Positions 1-6,037 are shown, numbered from the stretch's first letter. The stretch is 6,471 nt of DNA from JAUREX01 sp044356825 (GCA_044356825.1 JBIKVM010000166.1:1-6471); one strand, 5' to 3'. The notes: a model not told the origin generated them from the sequence alone. Numbers and translations: made by a program.

Positions 1-19
1 CCGGGGGCAGCGCCCCCGG
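1..19 (-). terminator. Candidate intrinsic terminator after the J-domain gene
   Basis: A perfect 8-bp GC stem (ccgggggc / gcccccgg) closes a 3-nt loop (agc), starting about 9 nt after the stop codon of the minus-strand J-domain gene. The window ends at the hairpin, so any T-run that would complete a rho-independent terminator cannot be seen. The stem is symmetric and could also serve a gene arriving from the left. Confidence 0.5.
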
Positions 20-28
20 GCCTCCCCC

Positions 29-652
29 TCAGTCGCGGAAGTTGCGGCTGTCCTTGATCTGGTCCCAGGCCCACACCACCTCCTGCAGCCGCTCCTCGTC
101 GGCGCGGTTGCCGCCCTGCAGGTCGGGGTGGAGGTCCTTGACGAGGCTCTTGTACTGGCGGCGGATCTCGGTGCGCGTCCAGCTCTCGCGCGCATCGAGG
201 ATGTCGAGCGCGCGCCGCTCGGTCGGAGGCAACTTGCGCGTGCCCGCTGTCCCGGGCTGGCGCGCTGTGCGCTCCCCCAGGATCTGCAGCGGATCCTCTA
301 TGCCCGGCCGCCCCCAGCCGCGCGCCTCGCCCTCCGCGCCGAAGGGGCGCGTCTCGCGCCCCCAGAGCCGATCCTTGTCGACGAAGCGCTGGAAGTCCTC
401 CTCGGTCTGGCCGTGGAAGAAGTTCCACTTCAGGTTGTACTCGCGCACGTGCTCGCGGCAGAACCACAGATAGTCGTCGAGCCGCTCGGGCGATTTGGGC
501 GCGCGGTATTGCCCCTTGCCGGTGCAGCCCGCGAATGCGCAGGGCCGCTCGGAGCTCTCGACGGCGCCGGTCATGCCCCGCGTGCTGCGGCCCCGCCGCT
601 TCTTGTCGGCCGAGACGCGGATGTCGAATTCGTAGGGGGGGCGGGTCGTCAT
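29..652 (-). CDS. J-domain (DnaJ-like) co-chaperone with N-terminal Cys/His motif
   Basis: This 207-residue protein carries a J domain at its C-terminal end (about 144-205) with the diagnostic HPD tripeptide at 175-177, followed by an AWDQIK helix. J proteins stimulate the ATPase of Hsp70 (DnaK) and direct it to clients, so a cytosolic co-chaperone role follows from the family. It is not DnaJ itself: there is no Gly/Phe region, no CxxCxGxG zinc domain and no DnaJ C-terminal domain. Residues 35-95 form a separate segment with C38, C43, C65 and H68 (CX4C, then CX2H), resembling a small metal site, and with aromatic-rich sequence around 61-90. It matches an alphaproteobacterial J-protein type often found divergent from bolA, as here; that is from memory. 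The start ATG at 652 has AAGG 7 nt upstream (660-663). An in-frame extension upstream would run through the intergenic region and bolA, so it is rejected. The client is unknown. Confidence 0.92.
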   Translation of the reverse strand: MTTRPPYEFDIRVSADKKRRGRSTRGMTGAVESSERPCAFAGCTGKGQYRAPKSPERLDDYLWFCREHVREYNLKWNFFHGQTEEDFQRFVDKDRLWGRETRPFGAEGEARGWGRPGIEDPLQILGERTARQPGTAGTRKLPPTERRALDILDARESWTRTEIRRQYKSLVKDLHPDLQGGNRADEERLQEVVWAWDQIKDSRNFRD

Positions 653-725
653 GGTCTTGCCTTGTCGAGTCGGAACGGCGAGTTTAGCGCCTCGGACCGT
701 GGGGTGAAGAGGTTGACAGGCGATT
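653..725. promoter_or_regulatory. Divergent intergenic region, J-domain gene / bolA
   Basis: These 73 bases separate two genes transcribed away from each other, so promoters for both should lie in or overlap them. For the minus-strand J gene a weak sigma70-like pair is visible: TAAACT (681-686 read on the minus strand) and TTCACC (703-708) with a 16-bp spacer. For bolA, no -10 element can be placed confidently. The possible bolA ribosome site is acagg (716-720), 5 nt before its ATG. Promoter assignment is by eye only. Confidence 0.35.
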
Positions 726-980
726 ATGCGCATCGAGGACGAGATTCGTGATCGGCTGCGCGCGGCCTTCGCGCCCGCGCTCCTCGAGATCGAGAACGAG
801 AGCCACCGCCACGCGGGGCACGCGGGCGACGACGGCTCGGGCGAAAGCCATTTCCGCGTCACCATACGTGCCGAGCCGCTCGCCTCTCTCGGGCGGGTGG
901 CGCGACACCGCGCCGTGCATGCGGCGCTGGGCCCGGGCGTGCTCGGACGCATCCACGCGCTCGCGCTCGACGCGGGCTGA
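726..980 (+). CDS. BolA family protein
   Basis: This 84-residue protein covers essentially the whole BolA fold. Recognisable parts are the N-terminal helix with IEDEIRDRL, the strand and loop motif NESHRHAGHAG (24-34) followed by SGESHFRV (38-45), and the C-terminal segment VARHRAVHAAL (58-68). The histidine in the RHR element (H61) is the position known in BolA proteins as a ligand of the [2Fe-2S] cluster shared with a monothiol glutaredoxin. From family knowledge, it should act in the cytosol with a CGFS-type glutaredoxin in iron-sulfur trafficking or iron/redox sensing; DNA binding is described for some members. No glutaredoxin gene is in the window. The ATG at 726 is the natural start because the protein begins at the first conserved helix; acagg lies 5 nt upstream. 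The gene is divergent from the J-domain gene and ends 16 nt from the convergent DUF4177 gene. The subfamily (BolA, IbaG or other) is not resolved here. Confidence 0.94.
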   Translation: MRIEDEIRDRLRAAFAPALLEIENESHRHAGHAGDDGSGESHFRVTIRAEPLASLGRVARHRAVHAALGPGVLGRIHALALDAG

Positions 981-996
981 GGGCGCGCGGCTGCGC

Positions 997-1530
997 TCAG
1001 TCCTCGGCGTCCTCGCGCCGCGGCGCGGGGCGCGCACCGCGCGGCGGCAGGAGTGGCGGCGTGGCTGTCCGCCGGCGCGCCCAGTCGAGCGCCTGCTGCG
1101 CTCCGCGTCGTTCGGCCGCGCCCTCGTCGGCCCGCGCTGCCGCGGGTGCGGCCGGCTCGGGTTCGGGCTCGGGCGCGCGGAAGCGTCGTGGCGCCTCGGG
1201 CATGACGACGGTCGCGACCGGCGGTGGCGCGGCCGTGGCCGGGCTTTCGGCGGTCGGGCGGATGCCCCCCGTAACGGCACCCGCCCCCTCGCCCGGTCTG
1301 GCGCGGCGGAACACGAGCATGTGCCGCTCGGTCGTCTTGCGCCCGAACCAGCCGTCGCGCTCCTCGCAGGGCAGCTTCTCGGCGCGCAGATACTCCCACC
1401 CCTCGGATGCCATGCGGTTCATGAGTTGGCCAAGCGCATGGGCGAACTGCTCGGCCGCGCCCTTGACGCCCTTGACCTTCTCGCCCCGCGTCGGGGCCGG
1501 AACAACCTTGTAGTCGTGCTGCTGGGCCAT
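997..1530 (-). CDS. DUF4177 domain protein with Pro/Ala/Arg-rich tail
   Basis: This is a 177-residue protein of unknown function. Residues 6-75 fit the DUF4177 pattern: YKVVPAPTRG near the start, a helix with FAHALGQLMNRMASEGWEYL (29-48), an EKLP turn, and a final strand (RHMLVFRR, 69-76). Proteins of this type are small alpha/beta units built around an 'EGWE' core. Residues 79-177 are low complexity, rich in Pro, Ala, Arg and Glu, with a short EPEPEPE run at 121 coded by a repeated ggctcg-like hexamer, and are probably disordered. No signal peptide or membrane segment is seen. The ATG at 1530 is well supported by GGAGG (1538-1542) with a 7-nt spacer; an upstream in-frame extension of 48 codons is arginine- and proline-rich, has no such site, and would enter the preceding gene. 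It is tail to tail with bolA. A hairpin upstream (1564-1586) probably separates it from the preceding gene on the same strand. Confidence 0.85.
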   Translation of the reverse strand: MAQQHDYKVVPAPTRGEKVKGVKGAAEQFAHALGQLMNRMASEGWEYLRAEKLPCEERDGWFGRKTTERHMLVFRRARPGEGAGAVTGGIRPTAESPATAAPPPVATVVMPEAPRRFRAPEPEPEPAAPAAARADEGAAERRGAQQALDWARRRTATPPLLPPRGARPAPRREDAED

Positions 1531-1537
1531 GACTTGC

Positions 1538-1542
1538 CCTCC
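1538..1542 (-). promoter_or_regulatory. Ribosome binding site of the DUF4177 gene
   Basis: GGAGG on the minus strand lies 7 nt before the ATG at 1530. It fixes this start over the longer in-frame ATG at 1674. Confidence 0.75.
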
Positions 1543-1563
1543 TCGGCGGGGTTCTGCGTCAAA

Positions 1564-1586
1564 GCGGGCGCGATTGCAACGCCCGC
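1564..1586 (-). terminator. Candidate terminator after the FrhB/BciB-like gene
   Basis: On the minus strand, 6 nt after the stop of the FrhB/BciB-like gene, a perfect 7-bp GC stem (GCGGGCG / CGCCCGC) encloses a 9-nt loop and is followed by TTT (1561-1563). The T-run is short, so termination may be partial. It is the best visible boundary between that gene and the DUF4177 gene. Confidence 0.45.
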
Positions 1587-1592
1587 GCAGCC

Positions 1593-2822
1593 TCAGGACT
1601 TGGGCTCTTCGCCCTCGGCGGGGTTGAGGCCGAGGGGGCGGGCGATGCGCCAGACATGGGCGGGCACCATCCACTTCATCCGCCGCGGCACCGCCCGGCG
1701 CAGGTGCAGGATCGTCTCGATCGCCTTCATCTCTATGCGCGCGCGCGCGAATTCAAGGCCGCGCGGTCCGATCCGCGGTTGCAGGAAGGCCGCGATCGGC
1801 CGCGCCCAACCGGGCATCCGGCGCAGGGGCAACCCGCCCGCCGCGCGCAGCGTGTTGGCCAGAAACCCCCGCACCGCCCCGCCCCGCCGCCCCCGGTCGA
1901 CAGGCGCGAGCCGCACCAGCCCATCCCCCAACCCCTCGAGCATCGCCTGCCCCGCCCGGTTGCGCACGAGGATCCATTGCGCCCCGTCGCCGCCCATGTA
2001 GCCCACCGTGATGTCGGCCAGCCGGTTGGTGTAATCGACGCAGGTGCGGCAGGTCAGCGGAAAGAAATCCCCCGGCAGATCCGACAGCGGCAGGCGCAGG
2101 AAGGGGATCGTGCGCCCCTTGCGCCCGTCGTCATAGCGCAGCTCCACCCGATAGTCGGCGCGGAATTCGAGATAGCTCACCCCTTCGGGCGCGGGGTCGA
2201 TCAGCGCGAGGAAGCGGTGGAAGTTCTCGGTCGTGGTGTTGTCCGAGCAGGGCGTCCCGATCACGAGGATGCGCTCGAACCCCAGATCGGACTCGAGCGC
2301 GCGCAGCGCATGCACCTGGCAGGGAATGCCGACGAAGGCGATGCGCCGGTGGCCCGCCGCGCGCGCCGGTTCGACCAGCGCGACGGTCGGGGCAAATCCC
2401 ATCCGCATCCCGCGCACGCGCGCCATTTCGGCCGGATCCGTCACGATCACCGGCAGCGGGCGCCAGCGGTCGGCCGGGTCGGGCGCGACGCAGAGGACGG
2501 CATCGACCTCGCCCCGCTCCAGCAGCCCCGCCGCGATCGCGGTGGTGATGCCCGTCCATTGCGCCCCCGGCGCGGCGGGATCGAGCCGGGCCCGCAGCAT
2601 CGCGATGTGGTGGCCGAAAAAGGCCTGATCCCCCCCGGCCCCCGCCACCTGCCCGTGGATGCGCGCCTCGAGCGCCGGGTAATCGGGCCGGATGAACTGG
2701 CAGGCCCGCCCGCAGGCCCGCCCGTCGCCCATGCGCGAGACGCCGCAATCGGTGCAAAGCCCGGGCCGCGCCGCGCCGCCAAGCGCGGGAGCGATGAGGC
2801 CGCCGGTCGGGGGGGGCTGCAT
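1593..2822 (-). CDS. Coenzyme F420 hydrogenase/dehydrogenase beta-subunit (FrhB) family protein, BciB-like
   Basis: This 409-residue protein resembles FrhB-family Fe-S flavoproteins, and most closely, as I recall the sequences, the ferredoxin-dependent 8-vinyl reductase BciB of bacteriochlorophyll/chlorophyll synthesis. Counting from the ATG at 2822, features in order are: cysteines C23, C26, C37 and C41, a probable N-terminal Fe-S site; GAQWTGITTAIA (86-97), typical of the FrhB N-terminal domain; GIPC (C168) and GTPCSDNTT (C192) in the flavin/Fe-S C-terminal domain; TCRTC (C258, C261) followed by DYTNRLADITVGYMG; and QWILVRN. The length, about 400 residues, fits BciB. There is no signal peptide or clear membrane segment. 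It follows phnM in the same direction after a gap of about 70 bases and has its own strong ribosome site, so co-transcription with phn is possible but not shown. Substrate is open: divinyl (proto)chlorophyllide if the organism makes bacteriochlorophyll, otherwise an unknown ferredoxin-linked reduction. The F420 in the family name does not imply F420 use. An ATG at 2828 would add two residues. Confidence 0.86.
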   Translation of the reverse strand: MQPPPTGGLIAPALGGAARPGLCTDCGVSRMGDGRACGRACQFIRPDYPALEARIHGQVAGAGGDQAFFGHHIAMLRARLDPAAPGAQWTGITTAIAAGLLERGEVDAVLCVAPDPADRWRPLPVIVTDPAEMARVRGMRMGFAPTVALVEPARAAGHRRIAFVGIPCQVHALRALESDLGFERILVIGTPCSDNTTTENFHRFLALIDPAPEGVSYLEFRADYRVELRYDDGRKGRTIPFLRLPLSDLPGDFFPLTCRTCVDYTNRLADITVGYMGGDGAQWILVRNRAGQAMLEGLGDGLVRLAPVDRGRRGGAVRGFLANTLRAAGGLPLRRMPGWARPIAAFLQPRIGPRGLEFARARIEMKAIETILHLRRAVPRRMKWMVPAHVWRIARPLGLNPAEGEEPKS

Positions 2823-2828
2823 GGGCAT

Positions 2829-2833
2829 CTCCT
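2829..2833 (-). promoter_or_regulatory. Ribosome binding site deciding the FrhB/BciB-like start
   Basis: AGGAG on the minus strand directly abuts the ATG at 2828 (no spacer) but sits 6 nt before the in-frame ATG at 2822. The normal spacing favours 2822, giving 409 rather than 411 residues. Confidence 0.65.
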
Positions 2834-2863
2834 GCCGCGGGGTCGCGGCGGGGGCAGCCTAGC

Positions 2864-2878
2864 CGGACCAACGGTCCG
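2864..2878 (-). other. Small inverted repeat between phnM and the FrhB/BciB-like gene
   Basis: cggacc-aac-ggtccg is a perfect 6-bp stem with a 3-nt loop, 13 nt after the phnM stop codon. There is no T-run after it on the minus strand, so it is a poor intrinsic terminator; it could be an mRNA-stabilising hairpin, a partial terminator, a dyad for a regulator, or chance in GC-rich DNA. Nothing else stands out in the gap 2823-2891. Confidence 0.3.
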
Positions 2879-2891
2879 CGCAAGCCCCGCC

Positions 2892-4034
2892 TCAGGCGAC
2901 GCGCCGGCCCTGCACCCAGGTCTCGACCACGCGGGGCGCGCCGCCGATCAGGGCAAAGCGCAACAGATCGGCGCGCAGCCCCGGCGCGAGGCGGCCGCGA
3001 TCGGCAAGCCCCGCGGCGGCGGCGGGTGCCGCGGTGACGGTCGCGATCGCCGCCGCCATCCCGCCCGCGACGGGGGCGAGCCGCACCGCCGCCTGCAAGA
3101 GCGCGGCCGGGACATAATCGGACGAGAACGCATCAAGGAGCCCCGCGCGCGCCAGTTCCTCGGCCGCGACGTTGCCCGAATGCGACCCGCCCCGGATCAG
3201 GTTCGGCGCCCCCATCATCACCGCGATGCCATGCGCCCGGCAGGCCTCGGCGGCCGCGCGCGTCGTCGGGAACTCGGCCAGCCCCACGCCATGGGCGGCC
3301 GAGCGCGCGACATGTTCGGCCGTCGTGTCATCGTGGCTCGCGAGCGTCGCGCCATAGCGGCGCGCGGCGGCGACAGCGGCACCCTCGTGCGCGTCGCGCA
3401 CCCGCGCCCCAAGCGTCTGCTGAAAGCCGATATGGGCCGCGATCTCGGCCTCGGTCATCGAATACTTGCCGCGCAGATAGCGCTTGAGCTGCGTGAGGTC
3501 GGTGAACTGCCGCTGCCCGGGGGTGTGGTCCATGAGGCTCACGATGCCGACGCGGTCGGCGGGGCCGAACTCGTCCATCTCGGCGATCAGCGTCTCCGAG
3601 CAGACCTCGGCGCGCAAGTGCAGGAAATGGCTGATCCGCAGCGCCCCCTCGGCGCGCATCCCGAGGATCTCGTCGGCCATCGGCCGGGCATATCGGCCAT
3701 AGCGCGAGCGTTCATCGCTCACGATCGAGCCCACGCGCAGCGCGTCGAAGACGGTGGTGATGCCGGTTCCGGCCAGCTCCGCATCATGGGCGAGGATCGC
3801 GCTGCGGTGCGGCCAGTCCACCCCCGGCCGGGGCGAGAGGTGGCGCTCGAGGTTGTCGGTGTGCAGCTCCACGAGCCCCGGGGCAAGGTAATCGCCGCCG
3901 CAGTCGATGGCACCCGACACCCGCGACGGCCCGCGCCCGACCTCGCGGATGATCGCGCCGTCGAGCACGAGCGTGCCGTCGAACTCCTCCCCCTCGGCGA
4001 GGAGGCGGGCATTGGTCAGGATCGTCTCGGTCAT
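2892..4034 (-). CDS. phnM: Alpha-D-ribose 1-methylphosphonate 5-triphosphate diphosphatase PhnM
   Basis: PhnM is a metal-dependent amidohydrolase-fold enzyme of the C-P lyase pathway. It removes pyrophosphate from alpha-D-ribose 1-phosphonate 5-triphosphate, giving the 5-phosphate that PhnJ cleaves. The 380-residue length is normal for the family. Visible hallmarks: the N-terminal beta-sandwich strand and APGLVELHTDNLERH (51-65), where HTD replaces the usual amidohydrolase HxH as is typical of PhnM; SPRPGVDW (67-74); HFLHLRAEV (136-144); SLMDHTPGQRQF (166-177); the metal-ligand region ASHDD (232-236); GAPNLIRGGSHSGN (275-288); and SSDYVP (304-309) with the catalytic-site aspartate D306. Its ATG overlaps the phnN stop by 4 nt (ATGA), with AAGG 7 nt upstream (4042-4045), so it is probably translationally coupled. 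It is the last recognisable phn gene in the cluster. Confidence 0.97.
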   Translation of the reverse strand: MTETILTNARLLAEGEEFDGTLVLDGAIIREVGRGPSRVSGAIDCGGDYLAPGLVELHTDNLERHLSPRPGVDWPHRSAILAHDAELAGTGITTVFDALRVGSIVSDERSRYGRYARPMADEILGMRAEGALRISHFLHLRAEVCSETLIAEMDEFGPADRVGIVSLMDHTPGQRQFTDLTQLKRYLRGKYSMTEAEIAAHIGFQQTLGARVRDAHEGAAVAAARRYGATLASHDDTTAEHVARSAAHGVGLAEFPTTRAAAEACRAHGIAVMMGAPNLIRGGSHSGNVAAEELARAGLLDAFSSDYVPAALLQAAVRLAPVAGGMAAAIATVTAAPAAAAGLADRGRLAPGLRADLLRFALIGGAPRVVETWVQGRRVA

Positions 4035-4570
4035 GGCTGGGCCTTTGCTGGCAGGGCGGCGAGAAGGCGGGCGATGCCTTCGGCGAGGGTTGCGTCGTTT
4101 AGCACGATCCGCGCGCCCGCGGGCAGGTCCGGCACCTCGCGCGCGAGGCGGGCCTCGATGTCGGCCGCATCCTCGCGCCCGCGGGCGGCGAGGCGGGCCG
4201 CGCGCAGATGCGCGGGCGCGGTGATCGCGATCACCACGAGCCCCGCAAACGCCGCCGACAGCGCCGGCAGCGCCGCGCGCGAGCCGTTGAAGAGAAGCGT
4301 CCGCCCCCCCGCGAGGTCTGCATGCAGGGTTGCGGGCAGGGCATAGCGCAGCCCGTGGGCCTGCCAGTGCGCGGCAAAGGCCCCGGTGCCGAGGCGGCGG
4401 TCGAACTCGGCCTCGGTCACGCCCTCGAAATCCTCGCCCCCCGCCGCCTCGGGGCGGGTGATGACGCGCCGCACCCGCAGGATGTCGGGGCGCAGCGCGA
4501 GTGCGGCATCGATGAGCGTGTCCTTGCCCGCCCCCGAGGGCCCGACGACGGCCACGAGCCTGCCCGCCAT
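4031..4570 (-). CDS. phnN: Ribose 1,5-bisphosphokinase PhnN
   Basis: PhnN phosphorylates ribose 1,5-bisphosphate with ATP to 5-phosphoribosyl 1-diphosphate (PRPP), returning the sugar left by C-P lyase to nucleotide and amino-acid synthesis. The 179-residue protein has a guanylate-kinase-like P-loop fold: Walker A GPSGAGKD at 10-17 preceded by a hydrophobic strand (LVAVV), VRRVITRP (33-40), an acidic EDFEGVTEAEF segment (46-56) corresponding to the substrate-binding region, and FNGSR (94-98). The length is close to the Escherichia coli protein. The start ATG at 4570 shares one base with the phnL stop (TGATG), and the gene's end overlaps the phnM start by 4 nt. No strong ribosome site precedes it, so translation probably depends on ribosomes finishing phnL. 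An in-frame extension upstream lies wholly inside phnL and is rejected. Confidence 0.95.
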   Translation of the reverse strand: MAGRLVAVVGPSGAGKDTLIDAALALRPDILRVRRVITRPEAAGGEDFEGVTEAEFDRRLGTGAFAAHWQAHGLRYALPATLHADLAGGRTLLFNGSRAALPALSAAFAGLVVIAITAPAHLRAARLAARGREDAADIEARLAREVPDLPAGARIVLNDATLAEGIARLLAALPAKAQP

Positions 4571-5253
4571 CACGCGGCCCGCTCGGGCGAGAAGGCCGTC
4601 ACATCCACCTCGCGGTCGCAGACGCGCGCGCGCGCGCCCGCGTCGTGGAAGATCCCGACGATCGCGGCCCCCCCCGCCTTCGCCCCTTCGATGAGGCCGA
4701 GCACCACCTCGCGGTTCACCGGATCGAGGCTCGCGGTCGGCTCGTCGAGCAGGAGCGCGGGCCAGGGATGGATGAAGCCGCGCGCGATGTTGACGCGCTG
4801 CTGCTCGCCCCCCGAAAACGTCGTGGGCGAGAGCGACCAGAGCCGTTCGGGGATGTTGAGCCGCCCGAGCATCGCCGCCGCCGCATCCCGCGCGGCCCCG
4901 GGCGCATGCCCGAGCGTCAGGAGCGGCTCGGCCACGACATCGAGCGTCGGCACCCGAGGGACGACGCGCAGGAACTGGCTGACATAGCCCAGCGTCGTGC
5001 GCCGCAGCGCGATGATCTCGCGCGCCGAGGCCCGCGCGAGGTCGAGGCCCCCCACCCGCACCGTGCCCGCGTCGATCCGGTAGTTGCCCCAGATCATCCG
5101 CATGAGCGTCGATTTTCCCGCCCCCGATGCCCCGGTCAGCGCCACGCACTCGCCCGCGCCCACGCGCAGATGCGCCCCCTCCATCACCGGCAGGACGGCG
5201 CCGCCCTGCGTGTGGAGCGTGAAGGATTTCCCGACCCCCGAGACCTCGATCAT
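4570..5253 (-). CDS. phnL: C-P lyase system ABC-type ATPase PhnL
   Basis: PhnL is an ABC-type nucleotide-binding protein of the C-P lyase system. It is required for phosphonate use but is not a membrane transporter: no permease is nearby, and structural work on the E. coli system places PhnK and PhnL on the PhnGHIJ core. The 227 residues contain all ABC motifs: Walker A GASGAGKST (41-49), Q-loop Q93 in YVSQFLRVVPR, signature FSGGEQQ (146-152), Walker B LLLDE (167-171), D-loop SLD (175-177) and H-loop H203. The SPTTFSGGEQQRVNIARGF stretch is characteristic of PhnL. Two starts are possible: GTG at 5256 and ATG at 5253. GAGGGGG (5259-5265) is only 2 nt from the GTG but 5 nt from the ATG, so ATG is preferred. 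The gap to phnK is 10 nt, and the gene shares one base with phnN. Confidence 0.96.
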   Translation of the reverse strand: MIEVSGVGKSFTLHTQGGAVLPVMEGAHLRVGAGECVALTGASGAGKSTLMRMIWGNYRIDAGTVRVGGLDLARASAREIIALRRTTLGYVSQFLRVVPRVPTLDVVAEPLLTLGHAPGAARDAAAAMLGRLNIPERLWSLSPTTFSGGEQQRVNIARGFIHPWPALLLDEPTASLDPVNREVVLGLIEGAKAGGAAIVGIFHDAGARARVCDREVDVTAFSPERAA

Positions 5254-5258
5254 CACCG

Positions 5259-5265
5259 CCCCCTC
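5259..5265 (-). promoter_or_regulatory. Ribosome binding site of phnL, overlapping the phnK stop
   Basis: GAGGGGG on the minus strand begins inside the phnK TGA stop. It stands 5 nt before ATG 5253 and 2 nt before GTG 5256, which favours the ATG. Confidence 0.55.
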
Positions 5266-6037
5266 AGACCTGAAGCACGCTCGAGACGAGCAGTTGCGTA
5301 TAGGGATGCGCCGGATCGTCGAGGACCTGATCGGTCAGCCCCGCCTCGACCACGCGCCCGCCCTGCATCACCATGAGCCGGTCGGCCAGAAGCCGCACCA
5401 CCGCCAGATCGTGGGTGACCACGATGGCCGACAGCCCCATCTGCCGCACGAGGCCGCGCAAGAGGTCCAGAAGCCGCGCCTGCACCGAGACATCGAGGCC
5501 CCCGGTCGGTTCGTCCATGAACACAAGGCGCGGGCCCGTCACGAGGTTGCGCGCGATCTGGAGGCGCTGCTGCATCCCGCCCGAAAAGGCGGTGGGCTTG
5601 TCGTCGACCCGGTCGGCCGCGATCTCGACCCGGCCGAGCCAGTCGATCGCGCTGTCGCGGATCTGCCCGTAGTGGCGCGCCCCGAGCGCCATCAGCCGCT
5701 CGCCGACATTGCCGCCGGCCGAGACGCCCATCCGCAGCCCGTCGCGCGGGTTCTGGTGGACATGCGCCCAGTCGGTGCGCGCCAGCCAGCGCCGCTCGGG
5801 CTCGGACATGCCGAGGACATCGACCGGCCCGCGTTCGCGCACATCGAAGATCACGCGCCCCGCGTCGGGGCGAAGCTGCCCGGCCAGACAGGCGAGCAGC
5901 GTCGATTTCCCCGACCCCGATTCGCCCACAATCCCCATCACCTCGCCCGGCCAGAGGTCGAACGAGACATCGAGGCATCCGACCCGCGCGCCATAGCGCT
6001 TGGTGATGCCCTGAACCTGCAGGAGGGGGCCCGTCAT
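5264..6037 (-). CDS. phnK: C-P lyase system ABC-type ATPase PhnK
   Basis: PhnK is the ABC-type ATPase that, in E. coli, binds the PhnJ subunit of the C-P lyase core. The 257-residue protein resembles the oligopeptide-transporter ATPase (OppD/OppF) type, including the C-terminal DPAHPYTQLL element (241-250). Motifs: Walker A GESGSGKST (38-46), Q-loop Q95 in VHQNPRDGLRM, signature FSGGMQQ (151-157), Walker B LVFMDE (171-176), D-loop GGLD (179-182) and H-loop H209. The HQNPRDGLRM stretch and the DVSFDLWPGEVMGIVGESG beginning are typical of PhnK rather than of a transporter ATPase. The ATG at 6037 is chosen because AGGAGG (6045-6050) is 7 nt upstream and the protein then begins at the normal family position; a start at 6094 would add 19 residues that lie inside the end of phnJ. 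It overlaps phnJ by 4 nt (ATGA). Confidence 0.96.
   Translation of the reverse strand: MTGPLLQVQGITKRYGARVGCLDVSFDLWPGEVMGIVGESGSGKSTLLACLAGQLRPDAGRVIFDVRERGPVDVLGMSEPERRWLARTDWAHVHQNPRDGLRMGVSAGGNVGERLMALGARHYGQIRDSAIDWLGRVEIAADRVDDKPTAFSGGMQQRLQIARNLVTGPRLVFMDEPTGGLDVSVQARLLDLLRGLVRQMGLSAIVVTHDLAVVRLLADRLMVMQGGRVVEAGLTDQVLDDPAHPYTQLLVSSVLQV

Noticed and set aside
713..719. TTGACA on the plus strand (-35-like), and its reverse CTGTCAA as half of a Pho box.
   Set aside because: No -10 element lies 16-18 bp downstream; the site is 7 nt before the bolA start codon. The second Pho-box repeat on the minus strand matches poorly.
653..1399. In-frame extension of the J-domain gene to an upstream start at 1399, giving 456 residues.
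   Set aside because: The added 249 residues are low complexity and run antisense through bolA and into the DUF4177 gene. The ATG at 652 has a good ribosome site and the conserved sequence begins there.
1557..1562. TTGACG on the minus strand as a -35 for the DUF4177 gene.
   Set aside because: The -10 position 17 bp further on is GC-rich and overlaps the ribosome site region; the bases are better explained as the tail of the hairpin at 1564-1586.
748..2001. A 417-codon plus-strand open frame covering bolA, the DUF4177 gene and part of the next gene.
   Set aside because: It is out of frame with bolA and antisense to two supported genes, with low-complexity Arg/Ala/Pro composition.
1593..2822. 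Calling the FrhB-family protein a true F420-dependent hydrogenase or dehydrogenase subunit.
   Set aside because: No hydrogenase subunits or F420 synthesis genes are present, and the sequence looks closer to ferredoxin-linked BciB.
1656..4346. An 896-codon open frame on the plus strand running antisense to the FrhB/BciB-like gene, phnM and part of phnN.
   Set aside because: It is opposite well-recognised genes, and its product is an Arg/Pro/His/Asp-rich sequence without any recognisable domain. High-GC coding DNA often leaves an antisense frame free of stops.
4570..6037. Reading the two adjacent ABC ATPases as a peptide or nickel importer.
   Set aside because: No permease or binding protein gene is adjacent, and both proteins carry PhnK- and PhnL-type sequence and sit between phnJ and phnN.
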